The position numbers were made by a program, and so were the translations under genes. From assembly GCA_046290215.1 (NCBI GenBank), contig JBKAGC010000505.1, positions 1-18,764 of the forward strand: a stretch of DNA of 18,764 bases, given 5' to 3'. Source of the stretch: JAHRVQ01 sp046290215. Lineage in GTDB: Bacteria; Pseudomonadota; Gammaproteobacteria; Pseudomonadales; Azotimanducaceae. Positions 7,826 through 14,984 of the stretch are shown in pieces. The notes under the pieces are model-generated. The model did no database searches, was not told the DNA's origin, and worked only from the letters and a program-made list of their open reading frames with translations. Numbering within the stretch: position 1 is the stretch's first letter; each line of letters opens with the position of its first letter.

Positions 7826-10243
7826 TCAGGCGGGGAATCGTTTCGCCAATTTTTCAGAGAGCGATTCCAAGGTGATGGGTTTTGCCATGAAGTCATCCAT
7901 CCCAGCAGCCAGGCAAGCGTCCTGGTCTGACTGCATAGCATTTGCGGTTAAAGCAATGACAACCGGCTGTTGGATATCTTTCATGGCGCGAATGCATCTG
8001 GTGGCAGCTATGCCATCTACTTCGGGCATTTGTACATCCATAAGCACGAGATCAAATTCTCCGTCATGCATTGAATCGATCGCTTCCTGGCCATTGCATA
8101 CCACCACGGGTGCATAACCAAGTTTGCTAAGCATCTTGCTGGCAACTTTTTGGTTTACCATGTTGTCTTCAGCGAGCAGCACTCTAAGGTCCTCCCGACA
8201 TTTGTGGACCTGGGAGTTGCTCTTATCAAAAGTCTGGTTGGTCAACTGATCTGGATAGGGCGCAGCAAGCGGCAGGACGACTTCAAAGCGAGTACCTTTG
8301 CCGGGTTTGCTAGTCACTGCTATGTTGCCAGCCATTAAATCCACTAGCCGTTTTGTGATCGTAAGACCAAGTCCGGTGCCACCAAAGCGGCGCGTGGTTG
8401 AGTTATCCGCCTGGGTAAATGGCTCGAACAAATGGTTGATGCGACCTGGCTCAACGCCAATGCCGGTATCGTCCACGATGATGGTCAAATGGTAGTGATT
8501 GTCCGTGTCATGGTGGCCGGTGAACCGGACAATGATGCCGCCTGATTCCGTGAACTTAACCGCGTTGCCCACCAGGTTAGTGACAATCTGCTCGAGTCGT
8601 TTGATATCGCCAGTGAGTTTTATTGGCATGTCTTCAGCGACAATAACTTGAAAGCTTAAATCCTTCTGACGTGCTTGCAGTTGCAATGGCCGCAATAGGT
8701 CCTGAGTTAATGATGTGAGTGGAAACTCAACCATGTCCAACTCCATTCGATCGGCATCGATCTTCGAGAAGTCTAAAATGTCGTTAATCAGGTGAAGTAA
8801 ACTCTCGCCGCTTAGCTTAATGGTTTCTACGGTGTCCCGTTGTGATTCGGATAGTTCGGTAGCCATCAGCAGGCTCGTCATACCGATTACACCGTTCATG
8901 GGGGTGCGGATTTCATGGCTCATATTGGCGAGAAATTTACCGCGCACTTTTAAGGCGTCTTCCGCGGCGACTTTGGCATGAACCAGGGCATCCTGAAACT
9001 CCTTTTCTGCCGTGACATTTTGCGTGATACCAACCAGGTGCATCTCGCCTTGTAGTTCTACGACCTCACCCGCCAGTCTTAACCGGGTGACCTGGCCTGG
9101 GAGTACCTCGGTTTTTGCTTGTATATCAACCCGATCGCCAATGTCTTTTATGCTTGCAATCGCTGCCCAACAAGCCTGTTGGGATTCGGCGTCGAGCAGG
9201 TTGATGGCTTCTGTCATCGTTAACTGTTGATCCGGTGGCAGGTTAAAGATGCGAAACATTTGTGGGCTCCACCAATGCTCGTTGGTTTCAAGGTTAACGT
9301 CCCAGCTACCAATTTCTCCCACCCGCTGGGATTGTTCTAAAAGTAGTTCGCTGCGAGTTAGAGCCGAAATTGCCTGTCGCTGTTCGGAAAGGTCGTACAA
9401 ACTGATAACGATCATTAACTTATTGTCGAGATTGTGACTGCGAAGGTGGACGTCGAGCCATTTAACTTCGCTATTTACATTGACCCAGAGCTCAGCCTGA
9501 TAGAGGCCAAACACCAGGTGAGAAGCTATGCTCCCAGATTCTGCTGCGCCAACATGCTGATTCAAAGCTTGCTCAACCTTCTCGACCATTTCGGTCTCGG
9601 TTTGCGCGCCTAACAAGCTCCAGGCTCGATCATTTGCCAGGATCAGTGCGCCGTCCTGCAAAAGCATTAGGCCGCCCTGGGCACTATCTAAAACGCTGCT
9701 AAACAACTGTTCCTGGACGGTGAGTTGATTGTGTTCTGTGATTCGTGCGCCGAATACAATCATGGTGAGAATGCTTAATGCCCAGACGCTGCCAATATAA
9801 ATAGGTGCTGAAATTTCTGAATTCGGCGTGGCGTACATGGTGATGGTTAAACCACTTGCTGCTGTCAGCATAAACAGGCTCAGGGCTCGCTGGTTGCGAA
9901 ACGCGTAGCCGGCTCCAGCAAGAACTATCAACATGGGCAAAGAGTGTGTCATGGTGAAATCCACCAGATGCATGCGATAGGTGTTTTCGGCAACGACAAT
10001 GATTGCCAGCACAGCCATACAAGGTTCTGCAAAGCGCCGGCTTGGTATGTGGAACTGGCTCACCAGGAAAAAGCTGATGCAGCTAGCAGCAACGGTGATC
10101 CGGAGCCAGAGCGGCCCGTATGGCTCGCCCAGCGCGTAATACATGGCCTCGAATGTCAGTAAGCTAAGGCCACAAAATAGGGCTAACGCCCGGAGTGAGA
10201 AAGTCCGGTCTTGCTGCAGATTAGACGGGTTTACGTGTTGCAT
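7826..10243 (-). CDS. Membrane-anchored hybrid histidine kinase (TM sensor, PAS, PAS, HisKA, HATPase, REC)
   Basis: An 805-residue hybrid sensor kinase. Residues about 15-167 form roughly six hydrophobic helices with short loops, so the input domain is embedded in the inner membrane rather than periplasmic. Two PAS-like domains follow, at about 175-290 and 303-415; the second has the IGSWDVNLETNEHWW pattern. HisKA carries the phosphorylatable His443 in MSHEIRTPMNGVIG. The ATPase has N-box residues Asn556 and Asn560, G1 Asp592 (DDTGIG) and G2 GGTGLGL (621-627). A C-terminal receiver (about 686-800) has acidic residues Glu692-Asp693, phospho-acceptor Asp736, Thr766 and Lys788, all intact. No separate HPt or output regulator is in the window, so the phosphorelay partner is elsewhere. 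It lies 61 bp downstream of the Aer-like receptor on the same strand. Its AAGG sequence abuts the ATG, so the exact start is uncertain. Confidence 0.93.
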   Translation of the reverse strand: MQHVNPSNLQQDRTFSLRALALFCGLSLLTFEAMYYALGEPYGPLWLRITVAASCISFFLVSQFHIPSRRFAEPCMAVLAIIVVAENTYRMHLVDFTMTHSLPMLIVLAGAGYAFRNQRALSLFMLTAASGLTITMYATPNSEISAPIYIGSVWALSILTMIVFGARITEHNQLTVQEQLFSSVLDSAQGGLMLLQDGALILANDRAWSLLGAQTETEMVEKVEQALNQHVGAAESGSIASHLVFGLYQAELWVNVNSEVKWLDVHLRSHNLDNKLMIVISLYDLSEQRQAISALTRSELLLEQSQRVGEIGSWDVNLETNEHWWSPQMFRIFNLPPDQQLTMTEAINLLDAESQQACWAAIASIKDIGDRVDIQAKTEVLPGQVTRLRLAGEVVELQGEMHLVGITQNVTAEKEFQDALVHAKVAAEDALKVRGKFLANMSHEIRTPMNGVIGMTSLLMATELSESQRDTVETIKLSGESLLHLINDILDFSKIDADRMELDMVEFPLTSLTQDLLRPLQLQARQKDLSFQVIVAEDMPIKLTGDIKRLEQIVTNLVGNAVKFTESGGIIVRFTGHHDTDNHYHLTIIVDDTGIGVEPGRINHLFEPFTQADNSTTRRFGGTGLGLTITKRLVDLMAGNIAVTSKPGKGTRFEVVLPLAAPYPDQLTNQTFDKSNSQVHKCREDLRVLLAEDNMVNQKVASKMLSKLGYAPVVVCNGQEAIDSMHDGEFDLVLMDVQMPEVDGIAATRCIRAMKDIQQPVVIALTANAMQSDQDACLAAGMDDFMAKPITLESLSEKLAKRFPA

Positions 10244-10304
10244 CCTTACAGTCTAGTTCAGGTGCAACAACTTGCTCGCAAGTCCGGCTCAGGCTATCAA
10301 ATTG

Positions 10305-11870
10305 CTATCGGAAGCGATGAATCAAGTCTCTTTGACTGATCGCCAGGCGGGCCACATCCTGGCTTTGTTTCATACTGTCATCACTAATCTTGTACGTGTC
10401 CTCGGTAAAGGCCACGATTGCTTTAGTGGATTCATCTAATTCGCCGGTCAGGACGCGCTGAATTTTGATGTCATGGACGATTTGTGCGGCTTTATCATCG
10501 ACCCGGTTCAGGACTGATTCTGCAATTGAGATGGTTTGGCCTGCCTCTTCGATTTGATCCACGGCACTCTGGGCGAGCTTCTGGCCGCTGTCGATATTGT
10601 TGACGACGTTGCTCGTTGCCTGATTTAAATTGTTAATAATTTCCGAAATGGATTGGGTGGATTCCTGAGTGCGCTGGGCGAGATTGCGCACCTCGTCTGC
10701 GACAACGGCAAAGCCGCGACCTTGCTCGCCCGCCCGCGCTGCCTCAATTGCGGCGTTTAAAGCCAGGAGGTTAGTCTGTTCGGCAATTTCTGAAATCACG
10801 CCCAGCACGGATTGGATCTGGTCGCTGTCGGTTGCCAGTTTGTTGACGATGTCAGCAGTTTGCCCCACTGCGATATTCAGCTCGCTAATGCCGGCGATAG
10901 CTTCCTGTAAGCGCACGGTACCAGAAGCCAGAGTTGTCACCGCCTCACTAGAGGACTCTGAAGTTTGCTCTGCAGAATGATTCACTCTGCCCAGAGCGTC
11001 GTTAATCTGCTCGCCAGCCCGGGCAATCGCATCAGTTCTATGTTTTTGTTGCTCCATAGCACCTCGCACTCTGGAAGAATGTTCGTTGGTGAGCCGGGCA
11101 CCTGCGGTAACCTTTTCTGATAGCTGCTCAAGACTTTCCAATACCGTGTGGTTGTGAGCCCTGGCCATTATTAGCGCGAGTTTAATAGCACCGTAGGTAG
11201 AGATGTCATCGGTGTAAATTAGCTGGGCCACCGGATCATCCACATAAGCTGTGGCTGGTGCGGCAAGACCTGCTGTGAGTTGTTTCTGGGTTAGCATCAA
11301 GCCAGCCAGGCCAACAATGCCGGCTAGTGCCATGGCAGCATATTCCGGCAACCACAGAGAAAGCACACTGGTGCTGAGCATAACGCCTAATATCACAATG
11401 CTGCCGAGGATTGCTGGGGCGCGCCATGGTGCAATTCGTTGCCAGAGTGTGTCGATGGACTTCCCAGCGTTCAATCTTCGATAAAGCTTCTCCGCTCGTG
11501 CAATCTCTTCCCGGCTCGGTTTACTGCGTACTGACTCGTAGCCAACAATCTCGCCGTTCTCAAGCAGTGGTGTGACATAGGCACTGACCCAATAATGATC
11601 GCCTGACTTGGTGCGGTTTTTCACGATACCCATCCAGGATTTGCCGGCTTGTAGGCGTCGCCATAGTTCAGCAAAAGCCGCTTGTGGCATATCCGGATGG
11701 CGCAAAATATTGTGCGGCGCGCCAATCAGTTCCGCCTCTTCGTATCCTGAGTATCGAACAAAGTCCTCGTTGCAGTGGGTGATCCGACTTTTTAAGTCCG
11801 TCGCGGAAACAATCTGCACGCCTTCTTCGAGGATGATCTCCTTATTGGTAACTGAACCGGTCCTTCGCAT
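10305..11870 (-). CDS. Aer-like PAS-containing methyl-accepting chemotaxis protein (redox/aerotaxis receptor)
   Basis: A 521-residue chemoreceptor resembling Aer. A PAS domain occupies about residues 1-118. It carries NILRHPDMP with Arg57, His58 and Asp60, and Trp79 in SWMGIVKN. As I recall them, these are the residues that bind FAD in E. coli Aer, at the same numbers, so FAD-based redox sensing is likely. A hydrophobic hairpin at about 152-198 anchors it in the inner membrane with little periplasm exposed. A degenerate HAMP-like linker follows, then a methyl-accepting coiled coil whose conserved hairpin tip EIAEQTNLLALNAAIEAARA is at about 361-380. There is no CheR-docking pentapeptide at the C-terminus. 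I chose the ATG at 11870, not the in-frame one 38 codons upstream at 11984. That choice fits Aer length and numbering, has an SD (11881-11889), and removes overlap with the preceding gene. Confidence 0.92.
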   Translation of the reverse strand: MRRTGSVTNKEIILEEGVQIVSATDLKSRITHCNEDFVRYSGYEEAELIGAPHNILRHPDMPQAAFAELWRRLQAGKSWMGIVKNRTKSGDHYWVSAYVTPLLENGEIVGYESVRSKPSREEIARAEKLYRRLNAGKSIDTLWQRIAPWRAPAILGSIVILGVMLSTSVLSLWLPEYAAMALAGIVGLAGLMLTQKQLTAGLAAPATAYVDDPVAQLIYTDDISTYGAIKLALIMARAHNHTVLESLEQLSEKVTAGARLTNEHSSRVRGAMEQQKHRTDAIARAGEQINDALGRVNHSAEQTSESSSEAVTTLASGTVRLQEAIAGISELNIAVGQTADIVNKLATDSDQIQSVLGVISEIAEQTNLLALNAAIEAARAGEQGRGFAVVADEVRNLAQRTQESTQSISEIINNLNQATSNVVNNIDSGQKLAQSAVDQIEEAGQTISIAESVLNRVDDKAAQIVHDIKIQRVLTGELDESTKAIVAFTEDTYKISDDSMKQSQDVARLAISQRDLIHRFR

Positions 11871-11880
11871 TGAGCTATTT

Positions 11881-11889
11881 CTCCCTCCT
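11881..11889 (-). promoter_or_regulatory. Ribosome binding site that decides the chemoreceptor start
   Basis: On the minus strand this reads AGGAGGGAG, with GGGAG about 10 bases before the ATG at 11870. It supports the internal start over the longer in-frame reading that begins at 11984. Confidence 0.65.
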
Positions 11890-11950
11890 GATCTATTCAG
11901 TCTAGACGGAGATGGCGAGTTTGCTCGATTGCGCCATGTTATGGCTGGCG

Positions 11951-12814
11951 CTAACGGTGTAAGCGCCAGTGCGGTTGAGTCCAATCAAGGCGGCGGGTTA
12001 GCGGTTTGATATCAATATCAGGGTAATGTCTTGATACGAGTTCGGCGCATTCATTAACCAACTGGCGCAAGATTTCGCCGCGGTGTCCCACTTCTCCAGT
12101 CAATAGTTGCTCTAACCTTGTGGCAAGCAGCGCCGGCTTAATCGACATCTGGTTAATAAAGTAGCGAGTACGCTTGAACTGAAAATCGGTGAAGTACAGC
12201 TTATTCAAACCGGCTAGTAAGCCAAGAATGTTAAAAGTAGCTTCAGAAAATAGCTGTGCCAGCCAGAGTTGTGCATCTCGACTGGCAAAGTGATGCTGCA
12301 AGCCCCACACCGGCATGATCTTCATATGATGTTGAATCATAGCGCGCGCCAGTTCGTCAGGATAATCAGCTATGCGCTGCTGCCAGCTCTCAATGTGGAC
12401 CTCGCCAAAGAATGGTATGCAATTGAGTGTGCCTTCCAGCGCTTTATGGGTGGGCGTGCCGCATTCGTGGTCAATCAGAACACTGTCCATCGCTGCTTCC
12501 CAGGCTGCGGTGGTCGTGTGGCCGATTTGTATCTCAATACCCTCATACTGATAAGCTTCAGCGAAAGAGCCGTCGTCTCGATTGCCTAAAAACCAGGTGC
12601 GCTCACTTGCACCGTATTGCTGCATAATGTTCGCCAGAACTTGATCTTCTGGTAACGCTTGCCAGTACATGGTCATGTCGATGTCTGAATAGTTGTCTGC
12701 TAGTCCCTTGGCTGCCGAGCCGGTAATCATGGCGGCGACCATGCCCGGAAGTTCCTGATAGGGTAGGCTGATTTTCCTGGCCACCTCGATTAGATAATCG
12801 CTTTCCTCTGTCAC
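11951..12814 (-). CDS. Nucleotidyltransferase-fold protein, unknown substrate
   Basis: A 287-residue protein whose N-terminus has the minimal polymerase-beta-type nucleotidyltransferase signature. GSAAKGLADNYSDIDM gives Gly32-Ser33 and the metal-binding Asp44 and Asp46. The third carboxylate is not obvious; Glu94 in EGIEIQI is the best candidate, an unusual choice because most relatives have Asp. The remainder is helical and resembles the C-terminal part of small aminoglycoside/lincosamide-type nucleotidyltransferases, but I do not recognise a named family. Translation starts at a GTG with an excellent AGGAGGA six bases upstream. It is the first gene of a minus-strand run, 80 bp ahead of the chemoreceptor. 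It might modify a small molecule, RNA or protein; I cannot say which. The fold is well supported and the function unknown. Confidence 0.82.
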   Translation of the reverse strand: MTEESDYLIEVARKISLPYQELPGMVAAMITGSAAKGLADNYSDIDMTMYWQALPEDQVLANIMQQYGASERTWFLGNRDDGSFAEAYQYEGIEIQIGHTTTAAWEAAMDSVLIDHECGTPTHKALEGTLNCIPFFGEVHIESWQQRIADYPDELARAMIQHHMKIMPVWGLQHHFASRDAQLWLAQLFSEATFNILGLLAGLNKLYFTDFQFKRTRYFINQMSIKPALLATRLEQLLTGEVGHRGEILRQLVNECAELVSRHYPDIDIKPLTRRLDWTQPHWRLHR

Positions 12815-12820
12815 GATGGT

Positions 12821-12827
12821 TCCTCCT
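12821..12827 (-). promoter_or_regulatory. Strong ribosome binding site for a GTG start
   Basis: On the minus strand this reads AGGAGGA, six bases before the GTG at 12814. It decides that the nucleotidyltransferase starts at GTG rather than at a downstream ATG. Confidence 0.75.
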
Positions 12828-12836
12828 GAAGTTAAA

Positions 12837-12855
12837 GGTGTCTTTGTAAGACACC
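12837..12855. other. Perfect stem-loop in the nucleotidyltransferase/phosphotransferase divergent spacer
   Basis: GGTGTCTT (12837-12844) and AAGACACC (12848-12855) form an 8-bp perfect stem with a TGT loop. On the plus strand it is followed after one base by five T residues (12857-12861), the shape of a small intrinsic terminator. On the minus strand it lies in the leader of the nucleotidyltransferase, 9 bases before its ribosome binding site. No plus-strand gene lies immediately upstream. It could therefore block transcription reading into the phosphotransferase, act in either leader, or be an operator. The repeat itself is certain; the role is not. Confidence 0.5.
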
Positions 12856-12959
12856 ATTTTTGTCGTTGGCGAGGGGGTTGCGGTTAACAGAACTGAAATG
12901 GCGATAAGTTGAATGGTTGTGTTGTAATGGCTAAAAATACCACCGTACACGCATAAGTC

Positions 12960-14063
12960 ATGGAGCAATCAGCACAAGTCTTAACAAACATAGAAGAGCT
13001 CTCGACCGCCTGGTTGTCAGAAGTTCTGGGTGAGCCTATCGCGGACTTTAGCTACCAGGAAATTGTCGGCGAGGGTTACGCCAGCCGTATGTATCGCTTG
13101 AATCTTATTGCCAACGACGCTGTGCCTGCCTCGCTCATTCTTAAGCTCGCAACCGTGCAGCAATCTCAGGTAGACCTGCTTGATCCTGAGGTGTTTTGTC
13201 GTGAGGTTGAATTTTACAAAGGTCTAGGCGGCGAACTGGCAGAGACCGGCATGTTGCCCAGGGTGTACTTCGCTGACGCGAATAAGCAGTTGATGCAGCT
13301 GACGTTGCTTTTTGAAGACCTTGGTGAAATACCCCACAAGCCCTGGCACGCTGATCTTGCTGAGTCTTTGGCGGCGGTTGAAGCCCTTGCCGCGGTTCAT
13401 GCGAAGTATTGGCAATCTGAACAACTGCTCGAACCAACCTATGCGCCGCTGGAGAGTGAACTAGAATTGTCTGAGCTGCTGGCTGTGTTACAAGAGAATC
13501 TCGATCAAGAAGTGACGGCAAGCTATAGCTTCCCGTACCTTCGCAGTTGCGTTCAGCATGTCCAGAAATTGGCTAAATGGCTCGTGGCTGAACTCGATCA
13601 GTTTCACGGACCCATGACACTAGTGCATGGCGACTTTCATGTGCGGAACATTCACTTTATGCCAGAACGAGTGGTGATCTTTGATTGGCAAGTCACCGAA
13701 CGTGGGCGGCCGGTGCGTGACCTGATTTATTGGTTGATCATGTGCGTGGATGTGGCGGATAGCAAAGCCTTTAAGCCAAAACTGATTGAGGCTTATTTGA
13801 CGGCGTTGGAAAAACACGGGATTGTATATAAAAAGCTAGAGCTGCTGCGCGACTTCAACGAATCGTTACTGCAGATGGTCTCGCGGATTTATTGCTTTCA
13901 AACACTGATTACATTTTCAGAGCAAGATCAGCATGAGCTAGAGAATTTCTTGCAACGGGCTGAAGTCATGGCGCAATCTCATTTCATAAGGGCGCAGTTG
14001 CGTATTGCCAGGGTTCTGGCACCGCCCGTTGTGTGGGTTTTGCGTCTTATGGGGAAACGATAA
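12960..14063 (+). CDS. Phosphotransferase of the aminoglycoside/ecdysteroid-kinase fold
   Basis: A 367-residue protein with the protein-kinase-like fold of APH and ecdysteroid-kinase-like enzymes. A glycine-rich ATP loop, GEGYASRMYRL, is at 37-47. Lys62 in LILKLA and Glu82 or Glu84 in REVEFY form the usual salt bridge. The catalytic loop is LVHGDFHVRN with Asp225 and Asn230, and the metal-binding Asp242 is in IFDWQ, the equivalent of kinase DFG. All key residues are intact, so it should be an active small-molecule kinase. Length and the FDWQVTERGRPVRDLIYWL segment resemble the ecdysteroid-kinase-like/DUF1679 branch more than resistance enzymes. It is divergent from the nucleotidyltransferase and convergent with an SDR 5 bp away. 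No strong SD precedes the ATG. The substrate is unknown, and resistance should not be assumed. Confidence 0.85.
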   Translation: MEQSAQVLTNIEELSTAWLSEVLGEPIADFSYQEIVGEGYASRMYRLNLIANDAVPASLILKLATVQQSQVDLLDPEVFCREVEFYKGLGGELAETGMLPRVYFADANKQLMQLTLLFEDLGEIPHKPWHADLAESLAAVEALAAVHAKYWQSEQLLEPTYAPLESELELSELLAVLQENLDQEVTASYSFPYLRSCVQHVQKLAKWLVAELDQFHGPMTLVHGDFHVRNIHFMPERVVIFDWQVTERGRPVRDLIYWLIMCVDVADSKAFKPKLIEAYLTALEKHGIVYKKLELLRDFNESLLQMVSRIYCFQTLITFSEQDQHELENFLQRAEVMAQSHFIRAQLRIARVLAPPVVWVLRLMGKR

Positions 14064-14068
14064 CTCGT

Positions 14069-14827
14069 TCAAAATACCGTATACCCACCGTCTACAGTGA
14101 CTTCTTGGCCGGTATGGTAGGTTAGATTGGTGTCCGCCAAGAAAGCTCCAATTTCCCGAAATTCACTCGGGTCTGCCCAGCGCCGGACGGGGGTTCTTTG
14201 TGTCGTCACGGTACGAAACTTTTCATTTTCGTAGCCGCCTGATGCCAGGTCGGTAATCGTCCAGCCTGGGAGCAAGGAGTTGACGCGAATGCCGTGACGG
14301 GCAAGTCCTACTGCTAGCGCCCTAACAAGACCGTTTAGTCCGGTTTTTGCTGTGCCATAAGCCTCATTGCCTGCGGCACCGTGAATCGCTGATGTTGATG
14401 AAACGGCAACCAGGCTGCCACCCTGGCCCTGCTCAATGAGTATTTTGGTCGCCTCACGCAGTGTTAGGAACACACCATCAAGGTTGATGGCCATGACGCT
14501 GCGCCAGTCTTCCAGAGACATATCAGTAAACTTTTTACCTGCACCGCCGCGACCCGCATTGGCAAACAGACCATCGAGACGCCCAAAGTCATCAGTTGTT
14601 TGTTTCATGGTGTTGATGATGGCAGTTTCGTCACCCACGTCGCAAACATAAGCTGCCGCTTTGACGCCCAATGCATTTAGCTTAGCCAGCGCTTCCTGGT
14701 TCTTTGCCTCATTGCGACCCCAAATCGCGACATTGCCACTGGCCATGGCAATGCCTTCTGCCATACCAAGGCCAATGCCGCCGTTACCACCGGTGATGAT
14801 GTAAACTTTGCCGCTAAGATCAGCCAT
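14069..14827 (-). CDS. Short-chain dehydrogenase/reductase (SDR)
   Basis: A 252-residue classical SDR, a cytoplasmic NAD(P)-dependent oxidoreductase. The Rossmann motif TGGNGGIG is at 12-19. Arg38 follows the second beta strand, which leans toward NADPH, an inference. The FANAG motif is at 88-92 and Asn115 is in INLDG. The catalytic Ser144, Tyr157 and Lys161 are present (YGTAK). The end, TYHTGQEVTVDGGYTVF, is the family's usual C-terminus. The gene is monocistronic on its strand: convergent with the phosphotransferase, and separated from the phytase by 157 bp containing a stem-loop. The alcohol/ketone substrate cannot be inferred. Family assignment is very secure. Confidence 0.93.
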   Translation of the reverse strand: MADLSGKVYIITGGNGGIGLGMAEGIAMASGNVAIWGRNEAKNQEALAKLNALGVKAAAYVCDVGDETAIINTMKQTTDDFGRLDGLFANAGRGGAGKKFTDMSLEDWRSVMAINLDGVFLTLREATKILIEQGQGGSLVAVSSTSAIHGAAGNEAYGTAKTGLNGLVRALAVGLARHGIRVNSLLPGWTITDLASGGYENEKFRTVTTQRTPVRRWADPSEFREIGAFLADTNLTYHTGQEVTVDGGYTVF

Positions 14828-14928
14828 GTATGAATCCCCCTGTTTTGAAAATGTTGCGAACTGCAGTGTCCGGCAAGCATATCAAACTAACAGGGTTACG
14901 CTATATTGTCGTTGCGCCAGGAGGAGGG

Positions 14929-14965
14929 TTAGAGCTCTAGCGACTTGATATCGCCAGAGCGCTAA
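14929..14965 (-). terminator. Stem-loop 3' of the phytase, possible terminator without T-tract
   Basis: TTAGAGCTCT (14929-14938) pairs with AGAGCGCTAA (14956-14965) over nine of ten positions. GCGA (14940-14943) then pairs with TCGC (14951-14954), leaving a 7-base loop. It lies 19 bases after the phytase stop in the transcribed direction. No run of T follows on the minus strand, so it is not a canonical intrinsic terminator. It may instead protect the 3' end of the receptor-phytase message or act with Rho. No other copy was noticed in the window. Confidence 0.5.
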
Positions 14966-14984
14966 AACGCATAGGCCAGACTGA

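Noticed and set aside
10270..10283. Small inverted repeat ACTTGC-TC-GCAAGT between chemoreceptor and kinase
   Set aside because: The stem is very short with no T-run and no partner copy, so it is not supported as a terminator or operator.
12603..12968. Minus-strand open frame spanning the divergent spacer and the 5' end of the nucleotidyltransferase
   Set aside because: It lacks recognisable features, and the overlapping nucleotidyltransferase frame has a strong ribosome site and the GS/DxD motif.
11951..14063. Reading the nucleotidyltransferase and the APH-like kinase as an antibiotic resistance locus
   Set aside because: Neither resembles a named resistance enzyme closely by eye, and no integron, transposon or insertion sequence is nearby.
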